Origin: Nemophila menziesii
Taxonomy: Eukaryota; Streptophyta; Magnoliopsida; Boraginales; Hydrophyllaceae
Assembly: GCA_029959085.1 (NCBI GenBank)
Contig: JARWIR010000010.1
Location: 11,925,001 to 11,989,000 of the forward strand
Direction: 5' to 3'
DNA length: 64,000 nucleotides
Position numbers and translations under genes: made by a program. The notes beneath the pieces are model-generated. The model was not told where the DNA came from, searched no databases, and worked only from the letters and a program-made list of their open reading frames with translations. Positions 34,431-48,239 of the stretch are shown piece by piece. Numbering within the stretch: position 1 is the stretch's first letter; every line of letters starts with the position of its first letter.

Positions 34431-35235
34431 ATCTTTTTTAACTATAAAAAACAACACATACATGGATTTATGGACATTAATTACTCCAAACCCTATCACT
34501 AGCCTCCTCCAACTTCACCAGAACATCAAAATCGGTTCCAAAATTCATTAAAACATCATTGAAACTAGATCAAACCTTCACGAAACACACTAGAACAACA
34601 CCAAATCATTATATCAATCCTCCATCAAATCCATTCCATACCACCACAAAACACATATACTTGCATACTATGTGCCTACATCTTAACAATGTCTTTGATT
34701 GAGGTAATTAGAAGAATAAAGTAATACTGTTTTTTATTGGAAAAAGAGAATAATTACATTTCTTTGTTGACTTAAGAAGAGAACGTTAAAGAAGGGAACC
34801 CCTAGCCTAAATACTTTGGTATCATCTACATCAACCTTCGGAAGTAATGAGGTTTGCCTTATGTGCTGCAAGCACCGTGTCCTTCAAAAAAAGGATAAAT
34901 GCATTGGAAGAGTAAAGGTTAAGCCCTTATTTGCCTTACCTCAGGAGCCAAAAGAATACTTTAGATCATAGTTGAACTAATTGTTAATTTCCATTAGAGA
35001 TACTTCAATATATACCCTTTTTAATGGTGTCGTTGGCAAAGTAAACTCATTGAAAGCCCATTCTTCCAAGATTACACAAATATTTAAAATATAGATGACA
35101 AAAAATCCAAGCTCTTCATAAAATCAAAGAATTTACTTCATAATGGGCTACCAAAATATAGAAAGAGGGAAATAATCTTTTGCATTAAACAAAATCTAAA
35201 TTATGCAAAGTCTGCAATCTGAAAATTGTCACAAT

Positions 35236-36887
35236 TCACACGCGAAGGTTATAATACTTGAGAAGCGCTGTCTCCTCAATAGGGACTTTATCCCCGTCAA
35301 TGGTCACCCATATACTGCGCTTCCATTCCCTCGTACCTTCCTTTTGAGCATGTTCTTCGAAAGCCGGTGGTGTCATCTTGCCTGTTCATAAAAAAACAGT
35401 CATTACGCAATTTTATAAAGTTTTCTAGTCAGAACTTATGTTTCCCTCTGTATAGATAATCATTAAAACTCACCATAAGTTAGAGACACAGAGTTTGACA
35501 CCATAAAACACATAATAATCTACCTATTTAAGAACAAACCATTACAAATTGCATACTTGAAAAACAAACTCAATGTCAGTTGCAAAAGATGATTAAAGAT
35601 ATTAAGTATTATATTTTTGTACTAAATATATATGGAATTATAAATAGACCAGTTCAAAATTAATACATGAAACATTCTATTTTTATTCTATGGAAAATTT
35701 TCATTACTAATAAAATATAACACATAAATATAAAAGCTTCTCTCAATTAAAACCCAGGTCAAAAAACCCTTCCCTCAAAACACGAATAAAATAGCTACAG
35801 AGTTGGAAAGGCCAATTAGCTAGGAGTGAAGTTCTCCTAACTCATCCAATAATGTTATCTTTCGACTTATTTACTGAACGAGTAATTTGATTGAAGCTAC
35901 CAACGAATGAATTGTAAAACTCATTCACAGTGTCCCGGAATAAAGTATAGCCAATGCAATCTATAGAAATCAGATTAAAAAAATGCCAGTATTAACGGCC
36001 ACGTATATACTATAATTAACAATTAATTTTCTCTTATGTTTTTTCTTAAGGTATACTAGATTGAATTCCCAAGTTTAATAATTTCTATACAGTAAGACAT
36101 CTCCAAAATCACGAGACATGGTTTTTCTTCTTGGCATTTTTAAATGTATGGAAGAATATTCTTTCAGTAGTCTCACAAGATAATTTTTGGATAGTAGATA
36201 TACCAAGTTTGGTTACTTAACATAACTTTATTTATCATGTGAAAATTCCAGAAGTGAAGTCCATCATTGATACCAAAAGCTAACAATAGTACTATATTGT
36301 AGAAAACTCCTTTAAATGCTCTATTTTATTTTATTTTCAAAAATAAATTTGTGCTCCTTCCAAAATAAAATTATCCTTATCTTATAGCAATAATTTATGT
36401 CATAGTTTTCAATCGCTAAAAAAATAAAATAGAGAACATATATCCAGTCTATTGAGAGACAAAGCTTTCACATCTTAATAAGAAAATTAGGGTTCTTTCA
36501 ATCTCTTTATGAGTAAGAAGAATACATCCATCAATCTAAAATAATAATTTTGTTGAAGTATTAAAATAAAAAGTACTTACTTTAAACAATAGTGTAAGGA
36601 TTTAAAAAAAATTTCATATGGACAACTAAAAATTAAAAACACACCACATGCTTAAAAACGTTTATAAAATATAAATATGTAATATTATTTGGGAATAAAA
36701 TTAGATACCTTCTCGAGAACCTGGATAACAATCACATTCTATCGACAAGGCCATTCGCATAAACTCTCAAATAGCCAACGGTATCTCCAAAACGTTGACT
36801 TGTGCACGCACATATCACCTTTAGGTGATCTTCATAGAGTTTGACGTCATACATATCTTTTAACTCTTCAACGCTAAAAAGTGACAT
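35236..36887 (-). pseudogene. ULT-like exons in U4, frameshift in exon 1
   Basis: Exon 1 (36709-36887) has lost two bases near 36740, so the DIECDC segment goes out of frame, and the conserved GCPE is altered by TCTCGAGAAC near the donor. Exon 2 (35236-35381) is open with a good acceptor. Confidence 0.8.
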
Positions 36888-37389
36888 CTTTAGGTATCTT
36901 TAGCTGAGAGAAATTGTAAGACTTAAGATATATTAGAAAAATGAAAGATGATGAATGACTTATAGCCTTTTTTATACTGTTTTTTCAGTCAAAAGAACAT
37001 TTAAATTAATTATAGCTTTTTAGAAAAATATATATTTAAAATTATTTTTTGTTTAATATCCAACATTACTTCTTTTCTAAAAACTGATTATTTTTAGAAA
37101 TAGTAAATTATTCGGGTCTTTAAAGTAAAAAATATTTTATTTTTTAAAATTTTGAAATACTTCTGAAAAAAGAATGGCGCCTATTCACCTGGTCAAAGAC
37201 TACATATTCATCATTTAAGGAAAAGAATATTAATCATAAGTGCAAAAATCTGGTCAAAGAAAAAAAATCTTTTTTATCTATTTTCAATTTACTTATTTTT
37301 TTATTTGATATTATTTAATTAACAATTTTATAAATTGTTTTCTAAGTAGCAGATATTATTGATAGAAGATTCATATAGTTTTAATTATA

Positions 37390-39875
37390 GGTGTATTAGA
37401 TCAAGAGAAGTTAACTCTTTACTACTTTCAAATTTTTTAAATCATCAACAGAGTTAGATACAAAATCAAAATTCTTAGATCATGGTCTTGCATAAAGGAA
37501 GAATCCCATCATCCTTGACATGACATTGAAGGATGCTAAATGAGAAAAATTTACCAAAAATTTTTTAGGCTGAAGTTGCATGTACTGCTTATTTGCTAAA
37601 GAAATTTGACACCACAAGTAATTTGATGCAACTACAAGCCAACTATCAGTCATAACTGCTAGCATAGTTTATACTCGTGTTCTAGATGAAAAAAGAAAGA
37701 AACTTGGTAACCGGGGTGAAAAAATTTATTTTTACTGGTTATAATGAGGATTCAAAAGACAACTATCAGTCATCTTTGTTTTTAGCGAAGAAGAAATTTA
37801 GAGGAGGAATAAAGAAAATTATAGTACATTGGATCAAATTGAAGTAGTAGAAGAAGAAAAAAAAGAAACAAACCATCAAAATCGAGAGTCACCTATCATG
37901 ACACTTGAACAGGTTAAAAAATCTTAAGACAACGAAGGTCCATGTAATTCTTCTTTCCTAACAAGAAGAATGCAAAGTGTGGTAGAAATCAACACAAATA
38001 TTGAAAGTTGAATTTGGTATGTTTCTCTAATGATAATGAGCCATTATAATTTGAAGAAGTTGTGAAAACAGTATTTTGGAAGAAATAAATGGTTGAAGAA
38101 ATTAGTTTAACTAGAAAAAATAATAAAATATTTGAAAATATTTTTCAAAAGGATAACGACCTATTGGGACAAATGGGTCTATTAAATAAAAAGGACAATA
38201 AATGAAGAAATTGATCACTATAAGATAAAAATTGTTGTAAAAGAATACAAAAAAATTATGGAGTTAATTATGATAAAACTTTTGCCAATGTTACCTCAAT
38301 GGACACTGTGAAAATGTTAATATTGCTTGCAACTTATCATAAACGGAAGTTACTCCAATTAGATGTCAAATCTACATTTTAGAATGGTATACTTGAAAAT
38401 AAGTGTACATGGTTCAACATAAAGGTTTTACTCTAAATGGTAAAAAAAGTGTATCGATTGAAAAAGGTTTTGTATGGCTTGAAGCAAGCTCCTAAGCGTG
38501 GGATTCTCGCACCGTTAATTATTTATTGATAATGGTTTTTTTAAATGTCCATTGAGCATGCAGTTTATTCGAAGGAAGATTCTAAAGGTAAAGTTTTAAT
38601 TGCATGTCTTTACGTCGATGACTTGCGTATTACAGGATGTTGTAAAAAAATTTTTTTTGTTCAATTCAAACAAGCCATATTCTAGGAATATAAAATGATA
38701 GACTCTGAACTTATGTAATTTTTCTTGGGTATCAAATTAAATTAACAAGAAGGTACAAAAAGGTATGCACAAAACCAGTTGAGAAATTCAAAATGGTAAA
38801 ATACAATCATGTGGAATCTTTGATGTCACCTAGTTTGAAAACGGCATAACAAGATGAAGGAAAATGTGTAAATTTCATACTTTTTAAAATTTAATTAGAA
38901 GTTTTCGGTACCTCACAATCACAAGGCAAAATATTGTTTATTTGGTTACTTTGTTGAGTCATTATGTGGAAGCGTAGGAAGTGTCTCATTGGCTTGTCGA
39001 GAAAAGGATTTTAAGTACATCAAACGTACTGAAAATTTTGGTCTATATAATCTTGATCAAGAAGATGCTATATTTTTTTTTTCTAGTGATAAAGGAGGTG
39101 ATCAATATGAAAGAAAAGGACTAAGTGGGTACGTATTTTTTTTAGGTTTACTACATTTATGTGGATTTCAAAGAAATAAAGTGTGGTTGCTATGTCGTCT
39201 TGTGAGGCTAAATATGTTGCATTATCTTCAATAGTTCGTAAAGTAATATGGTTGAGGAAGTTGATAAGATAATTAAATGATGAACAGAAAGATATGATTA
39301 TTATTTATATGGATAAGCGATCGAGTTATCCAAAAATTCGATACAAACGGATTAAGCAAGCATTTTGATCATAAGTTTATTTCTTAAGTGATCACGTGAA
39401 AGTGAAGACGATAATGTTTGAGTATTGTTGTACTTTGGAGCATGTTGCAGATAATTAAGATTGATGCTCAGTGTGAAGATTATTTTGGTTTGAGGAGGGG
39501 TGTTTAAATGATTTAAAACCAAATAAGTTTAATTTCTTGTGATTCTTAAATATACAGTGTAAATTCATGATTTTGGAAAGAAAAAAAGATCAAATGAATA
39601 TACATGACGAATCTTGAAAAACAATGAATTTAGTGTTGTGTCGTGTAATATATCAAGACTATAATTAATTTTTATCAAGTATCTACTAGTATAAATATGT
39701 AGGATTTCATTTGTAATTCATATATAATAAAAGTGAATAAAAGAATATGAGAGAAAAATGAGATAGATTCCCTTTTGTAAAAGGTGGTAACCTATACAAG
39801 ATTTCTTGTAAAATACAAGTATAGTATTTAAGTAATATTGATTGTGTTATAGTTTTCAGTATATTGGGACCAAGA
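37390..39875 (+). mobile_element. Copia relic spanning the U4/U5 junction
   Basis: Integrase piece from 37390; RT with LYVDDLRIT near 38607-38633; LTR 39501-39875. The frame over 38989-39234 (EKDFKYIKRTENFGLYNLDQE through SDKGGDQ) is the clearest RNase H-proximal stretch among the copies. Confidence 0.85.
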
Positions 39876-39927
39876 TGGATTTTGTCTTGAATATGGATTT
39901 TTGAACCGAATACCATACGAGGGATTT

Positions 39928-40131
39928 AGAACGGAATTGATTGTTAAACATTGGTGCAAGAAAAGCTACATTATATTTCTATTCAACGTCTAGCCTAAAT
40001 TTCTCAAGGTGATCAACACCTAAACCTCTATGTGGTATCTATTTTTCTATTATTTGGAAAACTCTACCACCACTATCAATTTAACCACTAGCACAACCAC
40101 TTGAACCCCCACTATTTTCACCTTGATCCAT
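39928..40131 (-). pseudogene. SPEAR-like fragment in U5
   Basis: ATG at 40129-40131; same breaks as U2. The adjoining LTR end reads CAAGATGG instead of CAAGATTG. Confidence 0.75.
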
Positions 40132-40936
40132 TTCTTTTATAACTATAAAAAACAACACATACATGGATTTATGGACATTAATTACTCCAAACCCTATCAC
40201 TAGCCTCCTCCAACTTCACCAGAACATCAAAATCAGTTCCAAAATTCATTAAAACGTCATTGAAACTTGATCAAACCTTCACGAAACACACTAGAACAAC
40301 ACCAAATCATCATATCAATCCTCCATTAAATCCATTCCATACCACCACAAAACACATATACTTGCATACTATGTGCCTACATCTTAACAATGTCTTTGAT
40401 TGAGGTAATTAGAATAATAAAGTAATACTGTTTTTTATTGGAAAAAGAGAATAATTACATTTCTTTGTTGTCTTAAGAAGAGAACGTTAAAGAAGGGAAC
40501 CCCTAGCCTAAATACTTTGGTATCATCTACATCAACCTTCAGAAGTAATGAGGTTTGCTGTATGTACTGCAAGCACTGTGTCCTTTAAAAAAAGGATAAA
40601 TGCATTGGAAGAGTAAAGGTTAAGCCCTTATTTGCCTTACCTCAGGAGCCAAAAGAATACTTTAGATCATAGTTGAACTAATTGTTAATTTCCATTAGAG
40701 ATACTTCAATATATACCCTTTTTAATGGTGTCTTTGGCAAAGTAAACTCATTGAAAGCCCATTCTTCCAAGATTACACAAATATTTAAAATATAGATGAC
40801 AAAAAATCCAAGCTCTTCATAAAATCAAAGAATTTACTTCATAATGGGCTACCAAAATATAGAAAGAGGTAAATAATCTTTTGCATTAAACAAAATCTAA
40901 ATTATGCAAAGTCTGCAATCTGAAAATTGTCACAAT

Positions 40937-42458
40937 TCACACGCGAAGGTTATAATACTTGAGAAGCGCTGTCTCCTCAATAGGGACTTTATCCCCGTCA
41001 ATGGTCACCCATATACTGCGCTTCCATTCCCTCGTACCTTCCTTTTGAGCATGTTCTTCGAAAGCCGGTGGTGTCATCTTGCCTGTTCATAAAAAACAGT
41101 CATTACGCAATTTTATAAAGTTTTCTAGTCAGAACTTATGTTTGCCTCTGTATAGATAATCATTAAAACTCACCATAAGTTAGAAACACAGAGTTTGACA
41201 CCATAAAACACATAATAATCTACCTATTTAAGAACAAACCATTACAAATTGCATACTTGAAAAACAAACTCAATGTCAGTTGCAAAAGATGATTAAAGAT
41301 ATTTAGTATTATATTTTTGTACTAAATATATATGAAATTATAAATAGACCAGTTCAAAATTAATACATGAAACATTCTATTTTTATTCTATGGAAAATTT
41401 TCATTACTAATAAAATATAACACATAAATATAAAAGCTTCTCTCAATTAAAACCCAAGTCAAAAAACCCTCCCCTCTAAACACGAATAAAATAGCTACAG
41501 AGTTGGAAAGGCCAATTAGCTAGGAGTGAAGTTCTCCTAACTCATCCAATAATGTTATCTTTCGACTTATTTACTGAACGAGTAATTTGATTAAAGCTAC
41601 CAATGAATGAATTGTAAAACTCATTCACAGTGTCTCGGAATAAAGTATAGGCAATGCAATCTATAGAAACCAGATTAAAATAATCCCAGTATTACCGGCC
41701 ACGTATATACTATAATTAACAATTAATTTTCTCTCATGTTTTTTCTTAAGGTGTACTAGATTGAATTCCCAAGTTTAATAATTTCTATACAGTAAGACAT
41801 CTCCAAAATCACGAGACATGGTTTTTCTTCTTGGCATTTTTAAATGTATGGAAGAATATTCTTTCAGTAGTCTCACAAGATAATTTTTGGATAGTAGATA
41901 TACCAAGTTTGGTTACTTAACATAACTTTATTTATCATGTGAAAATTCCAGAAGTGAAGTCCATCATTGATACCAAAAGCTAACAATTGTACTATATTGT
42001 AGAAAACTCCTTTAAATGCTCTATTTTATTTTATTTTCAAAAATAAATTTGTGCTCCTTCCAAAATAAAATTATCCTTATGAGTAAGAAGAATACATCCA
42101 TCAATCTAAAATAATAATTTTGTTGAAGTATTAAAATAAAAAGTACTTACTTTAAACAATAGTGTAAGGATTTACAAAAACTTTCATATGGACAACTAAA
42201 AATTAAAAACACACCACATGCTTAAAAACGTTTATAAAATATAAATATATAATATTATTTGGGAATAAAATTTGATACCTTCTGGACAACCTGGATAACA
42301 ATCACATTCGATATCGACAAGGCCATTCGCATAAACTCTCAAATAACCAACGGTATCTCCAAAACGTTGACTTGTGCACGCACATATCACCTTTAGGTGA
42401 TCTTCATAGAGTTTGACGTCATACATATTTTTTAACTCCTTGGCGCTAAAAATGACAT
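40937..42458 (-). pseudogene. ULT-like exons in U5, frameshift at the start
   Basis: One base is missing next to the start codon region (AAAAATGACATC), so the ATG at 42456-42458 reads into a stop within ten codons. A downstream Met in MYDVKLYEDH (42424-42426) could start a shorter frame. Exon 1 is 42279-42458, exon 2 40937-41082 with a good acceptor. The intron is shortened. Confidence 0.8.
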
Positions 42459-42949
42459 CTTTAGGTATCTTTAGGTGAGAGAAATTGTAAGACTTAAGAT
42501 ATAAGATAATGAATGACTTTTAGCCTGTTTTATACTGTTTTTTTCAGTCAAAAGAACATTTATATTAATTATTGCTTTTTAGAAAAATATATATTTAAAA
42601 TTATTTTTTGTTTGATATCCAACATTACTTCTTTTCTGAAAACTGATTATTTTTAGAAATAGTAAATTATTCGGCTCTTTAAAGTAAAAAATATTTTATT
42701 TTTTTAAATTTTGAAATACTTCTGAAAAAAGAATGGCGCCTATTCACCTGGTCAAAGACGACATATTCATCATTTAAGGAAAATAATATTAATCATAAGT
42801 GCAAAAATCTGGTCAAAGAAAAAAAAATCTTTTTTATCTATTTTCAATTTACTTATTTTTTTATTTGATATTATTTAATTAACAATTTTATAAATTGTTT
42901 TCTAAGTTGCAGATATTATTGATAGAAGATTCATATAGTTTTAATTATA

Positions 42950-43945
42950 GGTGTATTAGATCAAGAGAAGTTAACTCTTTACTACTTTCAAATTTTTTAA
43001 ATCATCAATAGAGTTAGATACAAAATCAAAATTCTTAGATCATGGTCTTGCATAAAGGAAGAATCCCATCATCCTTGACATGACATTGAAGGATGCTAAC
43101 TGAGAATAATTTACTAAAATTTTTTTAGGCTGAAGTTGCATGTACTGCTTATTTGCTAAAGAAATTTGACCCCATAAGTAATTTGGAGCAACTACAAGCC
43201 AACTATCAGTCATAATTGCTAGCATAGTTTATACTCGTGTTCTAGATGAAAAAAGAAAGAAACTTGGTAACTGGGGTGAAATTTTGTATTTTTACTAGTT
43301 ATAATGAGGATTCAAAAGACAACTATCAGTCATCTTTGTTTTTAGCGAAGAAGAAATTTAGAGGAGGAATGAAGAAAATTATAGTACATTGGATCAAATT
43401 GAAGTAGTAGAAGAAGAAAAAAAAGAAACAAACCATCAAAATCGAGAGTCACCTATCATGACACTTGAACATGTTAAAAAATCTTAAGACAACGAAGGTC
43501 CATGTAATTCTTCTTCCCTAACAAGAAGAATGCAAAGTGTGGTAGAAATCAACACAAATATTGAAAGTTGAATTGGATATGTTTCTCTAATGATAATGAG
43601 CCATTATAATTTGAAGAAGTTCTGAAAGCAGTATTTTGGAAGAAATAAATGGTTGAAGTAATTAGTTTAACTAGAAAAAATAATAAAATATTTGAAAATA
43701 TTTTTCAAAAGGATAACGACCTGTTGGGACAAATGGGTCTATTAAATAAAAAGGACAATAAATGAAGAAATTGATCACTATAAGACAAAAATTGTTGTAA
43801 AAGAATACAAAAAAATTATGGAGTTAATTATGATGAAACTTTTGCCAATGTTACCTCAATGGACACTGTGAAAATGTTAATATTGCTTGCAACTTATCAT
43901 AAACGGAAGTTACTCCAATTAGATGTTAAATCTACATGTTAGAAT
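42950..43945 (+). mobile_element. Copia relic spanning the U5/U6 junction, truncated
   Basis: Integrase piece and the first part of RT only. It ends at the border with the unrelated copia element at about 43946. Confidence 0.8.
43479..43945 (+). repeat. Tandem array unit U6, left end only
   Basis: Matches the first 465 bases of the unit and stops inside the RT motif (AGATGTTAAATCTACATG), where the second copia element begins. A few bases of GAATT microhomology are shared at the junction. Confidence 0.9.
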
Positions 43946-44209
43946 TTTATAGAGTTGTGAAAGACCAACAAAGTGAGTGCGAATGATACACTTGTGAAAA
44001 AATATAAGAGTGATTCTTGTAGAACATAGAAGAGGGTTGTTCTTCTTGTTCAAGGTTTTCTATATTATAGTGAAACGATGTGAACTTCCGTGGATGTAGG
44101 TAATTTGCTGACCCACGTAAATCTTGTGTCTCTTTTATTATTCAGTCATTCTTCTATCTTTGTTTTTTTTCCAACAACGGGTATCACAACTTCGATTCAA
44201 GTGGGAGTA

Positions 44210-45000
44210 ATGGCAGACGAAGGGAAGGTCAAGATTGAGAAATTCAATGGTCTAAATTTTGGGTTCTGACAGATGCAAATAGAAGACTATTTGTATCAAA
44301 AGGATCTTTTTATACCTCTTGGCGGAAAGAAGAAAAAACCACCAACAATGAGCGACTCAGATTGGGAGATACTGGATAGAAAGGCATTAGGGACAATACG
44401 TTTATTTCTAATGACATCATTTGCTTTCAACATTAAAAATGAGAAGATCACATAAGACGTAATTGCGACTTTAAAAGAGGATATACGAGAAACCATCAGC
44501 ATCAAACAAAGTCTATTTAATAAAGCGCTTGTTCAGCATGAAGATGGGTGAAGGCGTAGATGTTGCTGAACATCTGAATGAGGTAAATAATGTGACTAGT
44601 CAGTTTTCTTCTGTAGGTATTAATTTTGACGATCAAGTCAATGCCCTCTTAATTTTGTCTTCTTTGCCAGATTCATAGAACAGTATGGTTATGGCCTAAA
44701 GTAATTCACAAGGTCTAATCAGTTGCGTGCTGCATATGTTATTGATGCCGTTCTCAATGAAGAAATGCAAAGAAGAAATTATGGTTAATCTTCTAGAATG
44801 GATCTTAACGTTGAGAGTAGAGGAAGGTCTAAATCACGTGGTGGACATAACAACAAGGGTCAAGGTTTTGCATGAGGAAAAACACAATATCGTAGGAGTA
44901 ATTCCAAACATCGCCAAGATGGAAAGGTTAATGAAAAAGACGAAGGTTGTTGGCATTGTGGAAAATATGACATTACAAGCGAAATTGTTTTGCCCTAAAT
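44210..45000 (+). pseudogene. gag region of the second copia element
   Basis: It opens MADEGKVKIEKFNGLNFGF, typical of copia gag, and meets a TGA at 44267-44269. A further frame reads MQIEDYLYQKDLFIPLGG (from 44273). A zinc-knuckle start GCWHCGK lies near 44947-44967 but its last ligands are out of frame. Several stops and indels exclude a working gag. Confidence 0.82.
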
Positions 45001-45093
45001 AAACAAGGAAAAAATCAAGGTGAGAAAGTTAATTCCTTCAATATTACTGAAGAATTATAGGATGCATTAATTTTATCATTAGGCATATATAGC

Positions 45094-46510
45094 GAGTCTT
45101 GGGTTATAGATTCTGGTGCTTCATTTTATACAACTGAGATTCTCTCAAACTTTGTATAAGGAGACCTTGGAAAGGTATACTTAGGTGATGATGTGAGTTG
45201 CAGCATTATCGGAAAAGGAGACGTACAAATAAAGTTATTGAATGGGTCAACGTTCCAACTGAAAGATATCAGATTTGTGTCGGATTTGAGAAGAAATCTG
45301 ATTTCAGTTGGACAACTAGCTGATGATGGATATTCCACATCATTCACCGCGGGCTCGTGGAGAATAAATAAAGGAGCTCTAGTAGTAGCTCAAGGAAAGA
45401 AAGAAGGTAGCTTATATCTTACACCCGTTAAGAACAATCAGATTTCGGTGACAACCAATGGTATGGATCCAAAATTATGGCGCTGCAGGCTTGGACATAT
45501 GGGAGAGAAGGGTATGAAAATACTCCACTCAAAGGTAAGCTTCCCGGTCTGAGATCAGTTAAATTTGATCTTTGTGAAGTTTATGGGAAGCGGAAACGAG
45601 TTAGTTTCACAAAGGTTGGAAGAACTCCAAAGTCTCACCGACTTGAATTGGTGCACATTGATGTTTGCGGTCCTACGCAGGTACCTTCTCTTGGAGGCTC
45701 TGTTATTTTTTTACCTTCATTGATGACTTTACAATAAATTTATGGGTTGGTTTCATGAAAAATAAATCTGACGTGTTTGAAATATTTAAAAAGTGTAGAG
45801 CTCTTGTTGAGAATGTGACAGGGTTGAAATTAAAATGTTTTAGGTCAGATAATTGAGGAGAATACTACAGCAAGGAGTTTGAAGACTACTGCTCAAAAAT
45901 TGGTATTAGAAAAGAAAAAACTGTTCCATGTACTCCCCAACAAAATGGTGTAGCCGACCACATGAACAGGACCATTATGGAGAGAGCTGGAAGTATGAGA
46001 CTCCATGCTGGATTGCCAAAACAATTTTGGGAAGATGCAGTTAGTACCGCGTCATATTTGATCAACAGAGGAATTCCTGAGGAAGCTTGGACCGAAAAAG
46101 AGATAAACTTTTCTCATTTAAAAGTTTTTGGTTATACCTCTTACGTTCATATTAATCCCAAGGATAGAAATAAACTTGATTCTAAATCTAGAAAATGCAC
46201 TTTCATTGGTTATGGTATCGATGAGTTTGGGTACCATTTTTGGGATAAAGATAATCGAAAAATTGTTAGAAGCAGGGATGTTGTTTTTAATGAAAATAAT
46301 CTATACAAGGATATAGACCATTGTAAATTGGTGCAAGAGTCTATAAAAGAGTATATTGAGATGGATGAAATACCTGACAAGAATGTTCTAAAAACTCAAG
46401 ATACAAATATTGATGCGGAACTCACTACACCTCCTACCAAGGTTTGGAGGTCTACTAGAGTTCGTAGTGCTCCAGACCGTTTTTCCCATCTCTTCATTAT
46501 TTATTGTTGA
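45094..46510 (+). pseudogene. Protease and integrase region of the second copia element
   Basis: SWVIDSGAS (45097-45123) is the aspartic protease motif. An open stretch at 45193-45552 holds LNGSTFQLKDIRFVSDLRRN and the pre-integrase block with CRLGHMGEKGM. Integrase motifs follow as LVHIDVCGP (about 45649-45675), FIDDFT (about 45715), LKCFRSDN (about 45833-45856, then a stop) and TPQQNGV (about 45931-45951). An open stretch at 45962-46510 continues with MNRTIMERAGSMRLHAGLP and the HLKVFGY block. Frameshifts and stops separate these pieces. Confidence 0.87.
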
Positions 46511-47700
46511 CGGATAATGGTGAACCTGAATACCTTGAAGAAGCTTTGCAGGTTGAAGCCAAAAGCAAGTGCAATGGACGAGGAAATATGATCTCTACAC
46601 TTTAATCAGACTTGGGATCTAGTGGAACTGCCATAGGAAAAGAAGGCACTTCACATCAAAATATGTATACGGGGTAAAAAAGGAACATACATTGTTGCTT
46701 TTACAATAATTTTAACAATTGATTTATTATACTACTCTTGTATGTAGATGACATGCTTGTTGCAGGATTAAATATGAAGAAAATTGAAAAACTGAAGATG
46801 GATCTATCCACAGAATTTTCAATGAAATATTTGGGTTCAGCTAAACAAATACTTGGGATGGAGATATATAAAAATAGAGTTAAAAGCGAGCTTAATTTAT
46901 CTCAAGCTGACTATTTGGACAAAATCTTGAAAATATTCAATATGGAAGATTCAAAACCTGTTAGCACTCCATTGGCAGCTCATTTCAAGTTATCGAAGGA
47001 AAAAGGTCATTTATAGTTGAAGACAATGAGTATATGTCTAAAGGCCCTTATTCTTCAGCCATAGGAAGTTTGATGTATGTTATGGTTTGCACGAGACCAG
47101 ACATTGCACACGCAGTGGGAGTAGTCAGCAGATTTATGAGTAATCCAGGGAAAGCTCATTGGCAAGCAGTCAAGTGGATATTCAGATACTTGAAAGCTAC
47201 ATCATATTGGGCATTATGTTATGGAGGACTAGAGGTTTGTCTGCGCGGCTATGTTGATTCAGATTTGGCAGTGACTTAGATGGAGAAGGAGCACCACAGG
47301 ATATGTGTTTACCCTTGGTAGTGCAGCAATCAGTTGGATTTCTCGGTTACAAAAGGTAGTTGCTCTTTCTACCATAGAGGCAGGGTATATTGCAGCTACA
47401 GAATCTAGCAAGGAAATGATTTGGCTCAAAGGCTTAATGGAGGAAATAGACATGCATCAAGGAAATACCAAGTTGTACAGTGATAGTCAAAGTGCAATTC
47501 AACTTGCTACCAATTCTACATTTCACAAGAGGACTAAGCATATCGGGAAGAATTATCATTTCATTCGATCTCTTCTTCAGGATGAGATATTGAGTCTAGA
47601 GAAGATCCATACAAGTGAGAATCCTGCAGACATGTTCACTAAGGTGGTTACGGTCGAGAAACTAAACTACTGTTCGGTTTCAATTGGCCTTCAAGGATAG
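46511..47700 (+). pseudogene. RT (internally deleted) and RNase H of the second copia element
   Basis: The first RT blocks (those around DVKTAF and YGLKQ in this family) are missing between about 46650 and 46735. The catalytic YVDDMLVAG starts the open stretch 46738-47016, followed by GMEIYKNR and a stop near 47014. RNase H follows with SSAIGSLMYVM (47052) and, after a further shift, [29 protein letters not shown] and [10 protein letters not shown] (47305-47700). Confidence 0.87.
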
Positions 47701-47779
47701 AAGGTGGTTTTAGGTTCATGTCGTGTTCATATGATGGTCAAGCGCAGTTGGTTAATGGATAAGTCTCCAAGTGGGAGAA

Positions 47780-48198
47780 TGTTATATTTATGGAGACTTA
47801 TTGGGTAAGGACCAAGTAACTTTGTTTACAAGAAACTTTGTTACCTAATTTAATTTTTCTTAGGCTCCAAGTTGTCTTGGACACCAAGTTACTTTTGGCT
47901 CCAAATTGTCTTGGACACCAAGTTATCTTTGGCTCCAAGTTTTCTCTCCTATATATATGTAGTATGTGTATAGGAATTTTATACAGTTGTGAGAGACCAA
48001 CAAAGTGAGTGTGAGAGATACACTTTGAGAAAACATAAGAGTGATTCTTGTAGAACATATAATAGGTGTGTTCTTCTTGTTCAAGGTTTTCTATATTATA
48101 GTGAAACGGTGTGAACCTCCGTGGATGTAGGCAATTTGCTGAACCACGTAAATCTTGTGTCTCTTATATTATTCTGTCATTCTTTTATCTCTGTATGA
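47780..48198 (+). repeat. 3' LTR of the second copia element
   Basis: It starts TGTTATATTTATGGAG after the polypurine tract. It contains three copies of a (A/C)CAAGTTACTTTGG / CCAAGTT(G)TC(T)TTGG-type motif (47870-47942), TATATATAT at 47950-47957, and a segment from 47973 matching 43946-44160. The last dozen bases before the expected CA end are missing. Confidence 0.85.
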
Positions 48199-48239
48199 GT
48201 ACGTGAAGTACTAAACTAGTTTAACAAAATTGCAACCAG

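Larger units (their letters stand above)
32218..37916 (+). repeat. Tandem array unit U4 (hybrid)
   Basis: The RT part is of the U1/U3 type (SDKGSDLYERKG), while the SPEAR, intron and ULT parts are of the U5/U7 type (for example CACGAATAAAATAG near 35780). The switch falls between about 33520 and 34340. Confidence 0.92.
37917..43478 (+). repeat. Tandem array unit U5
   Basis: Shortest full unit. A deletion of about 125 bases in the ULT intron (junction TTATCCTTATGAGTAAG near 42074-42090) accounts for the difference. All parts are of the U7/U8 type. Confidence 0.92.
43946..48198 (+). mobile_element. Second Ty1/copia element (Tork/TNT-like), defective
   Basis: Different family from the array copia. 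It has a truncated 5' LTR (43946-44176), PBS-like GGGTATCACAAC, gag, protease, integrase, partial RT, RNase H, a polypurine tract (CCAAGTGGGAGAA, 47767-47779) and a 3' LTR (47780-48198). The 5' LTR begins at the position equal to 47973, about 20 bases after the TATA run at 47950-47957 of the 3' LTR, so the upstream promoter part is absent. The two LTR copies differ by scattered changes, so the insertion is not recent. Confidence 0.88.

Noticed and set aside
44273..44455. Independent small gene beginning MQIEDYLYQKDL
   Set aside because: It is the continuation of the copia gag after an in-frame stop.
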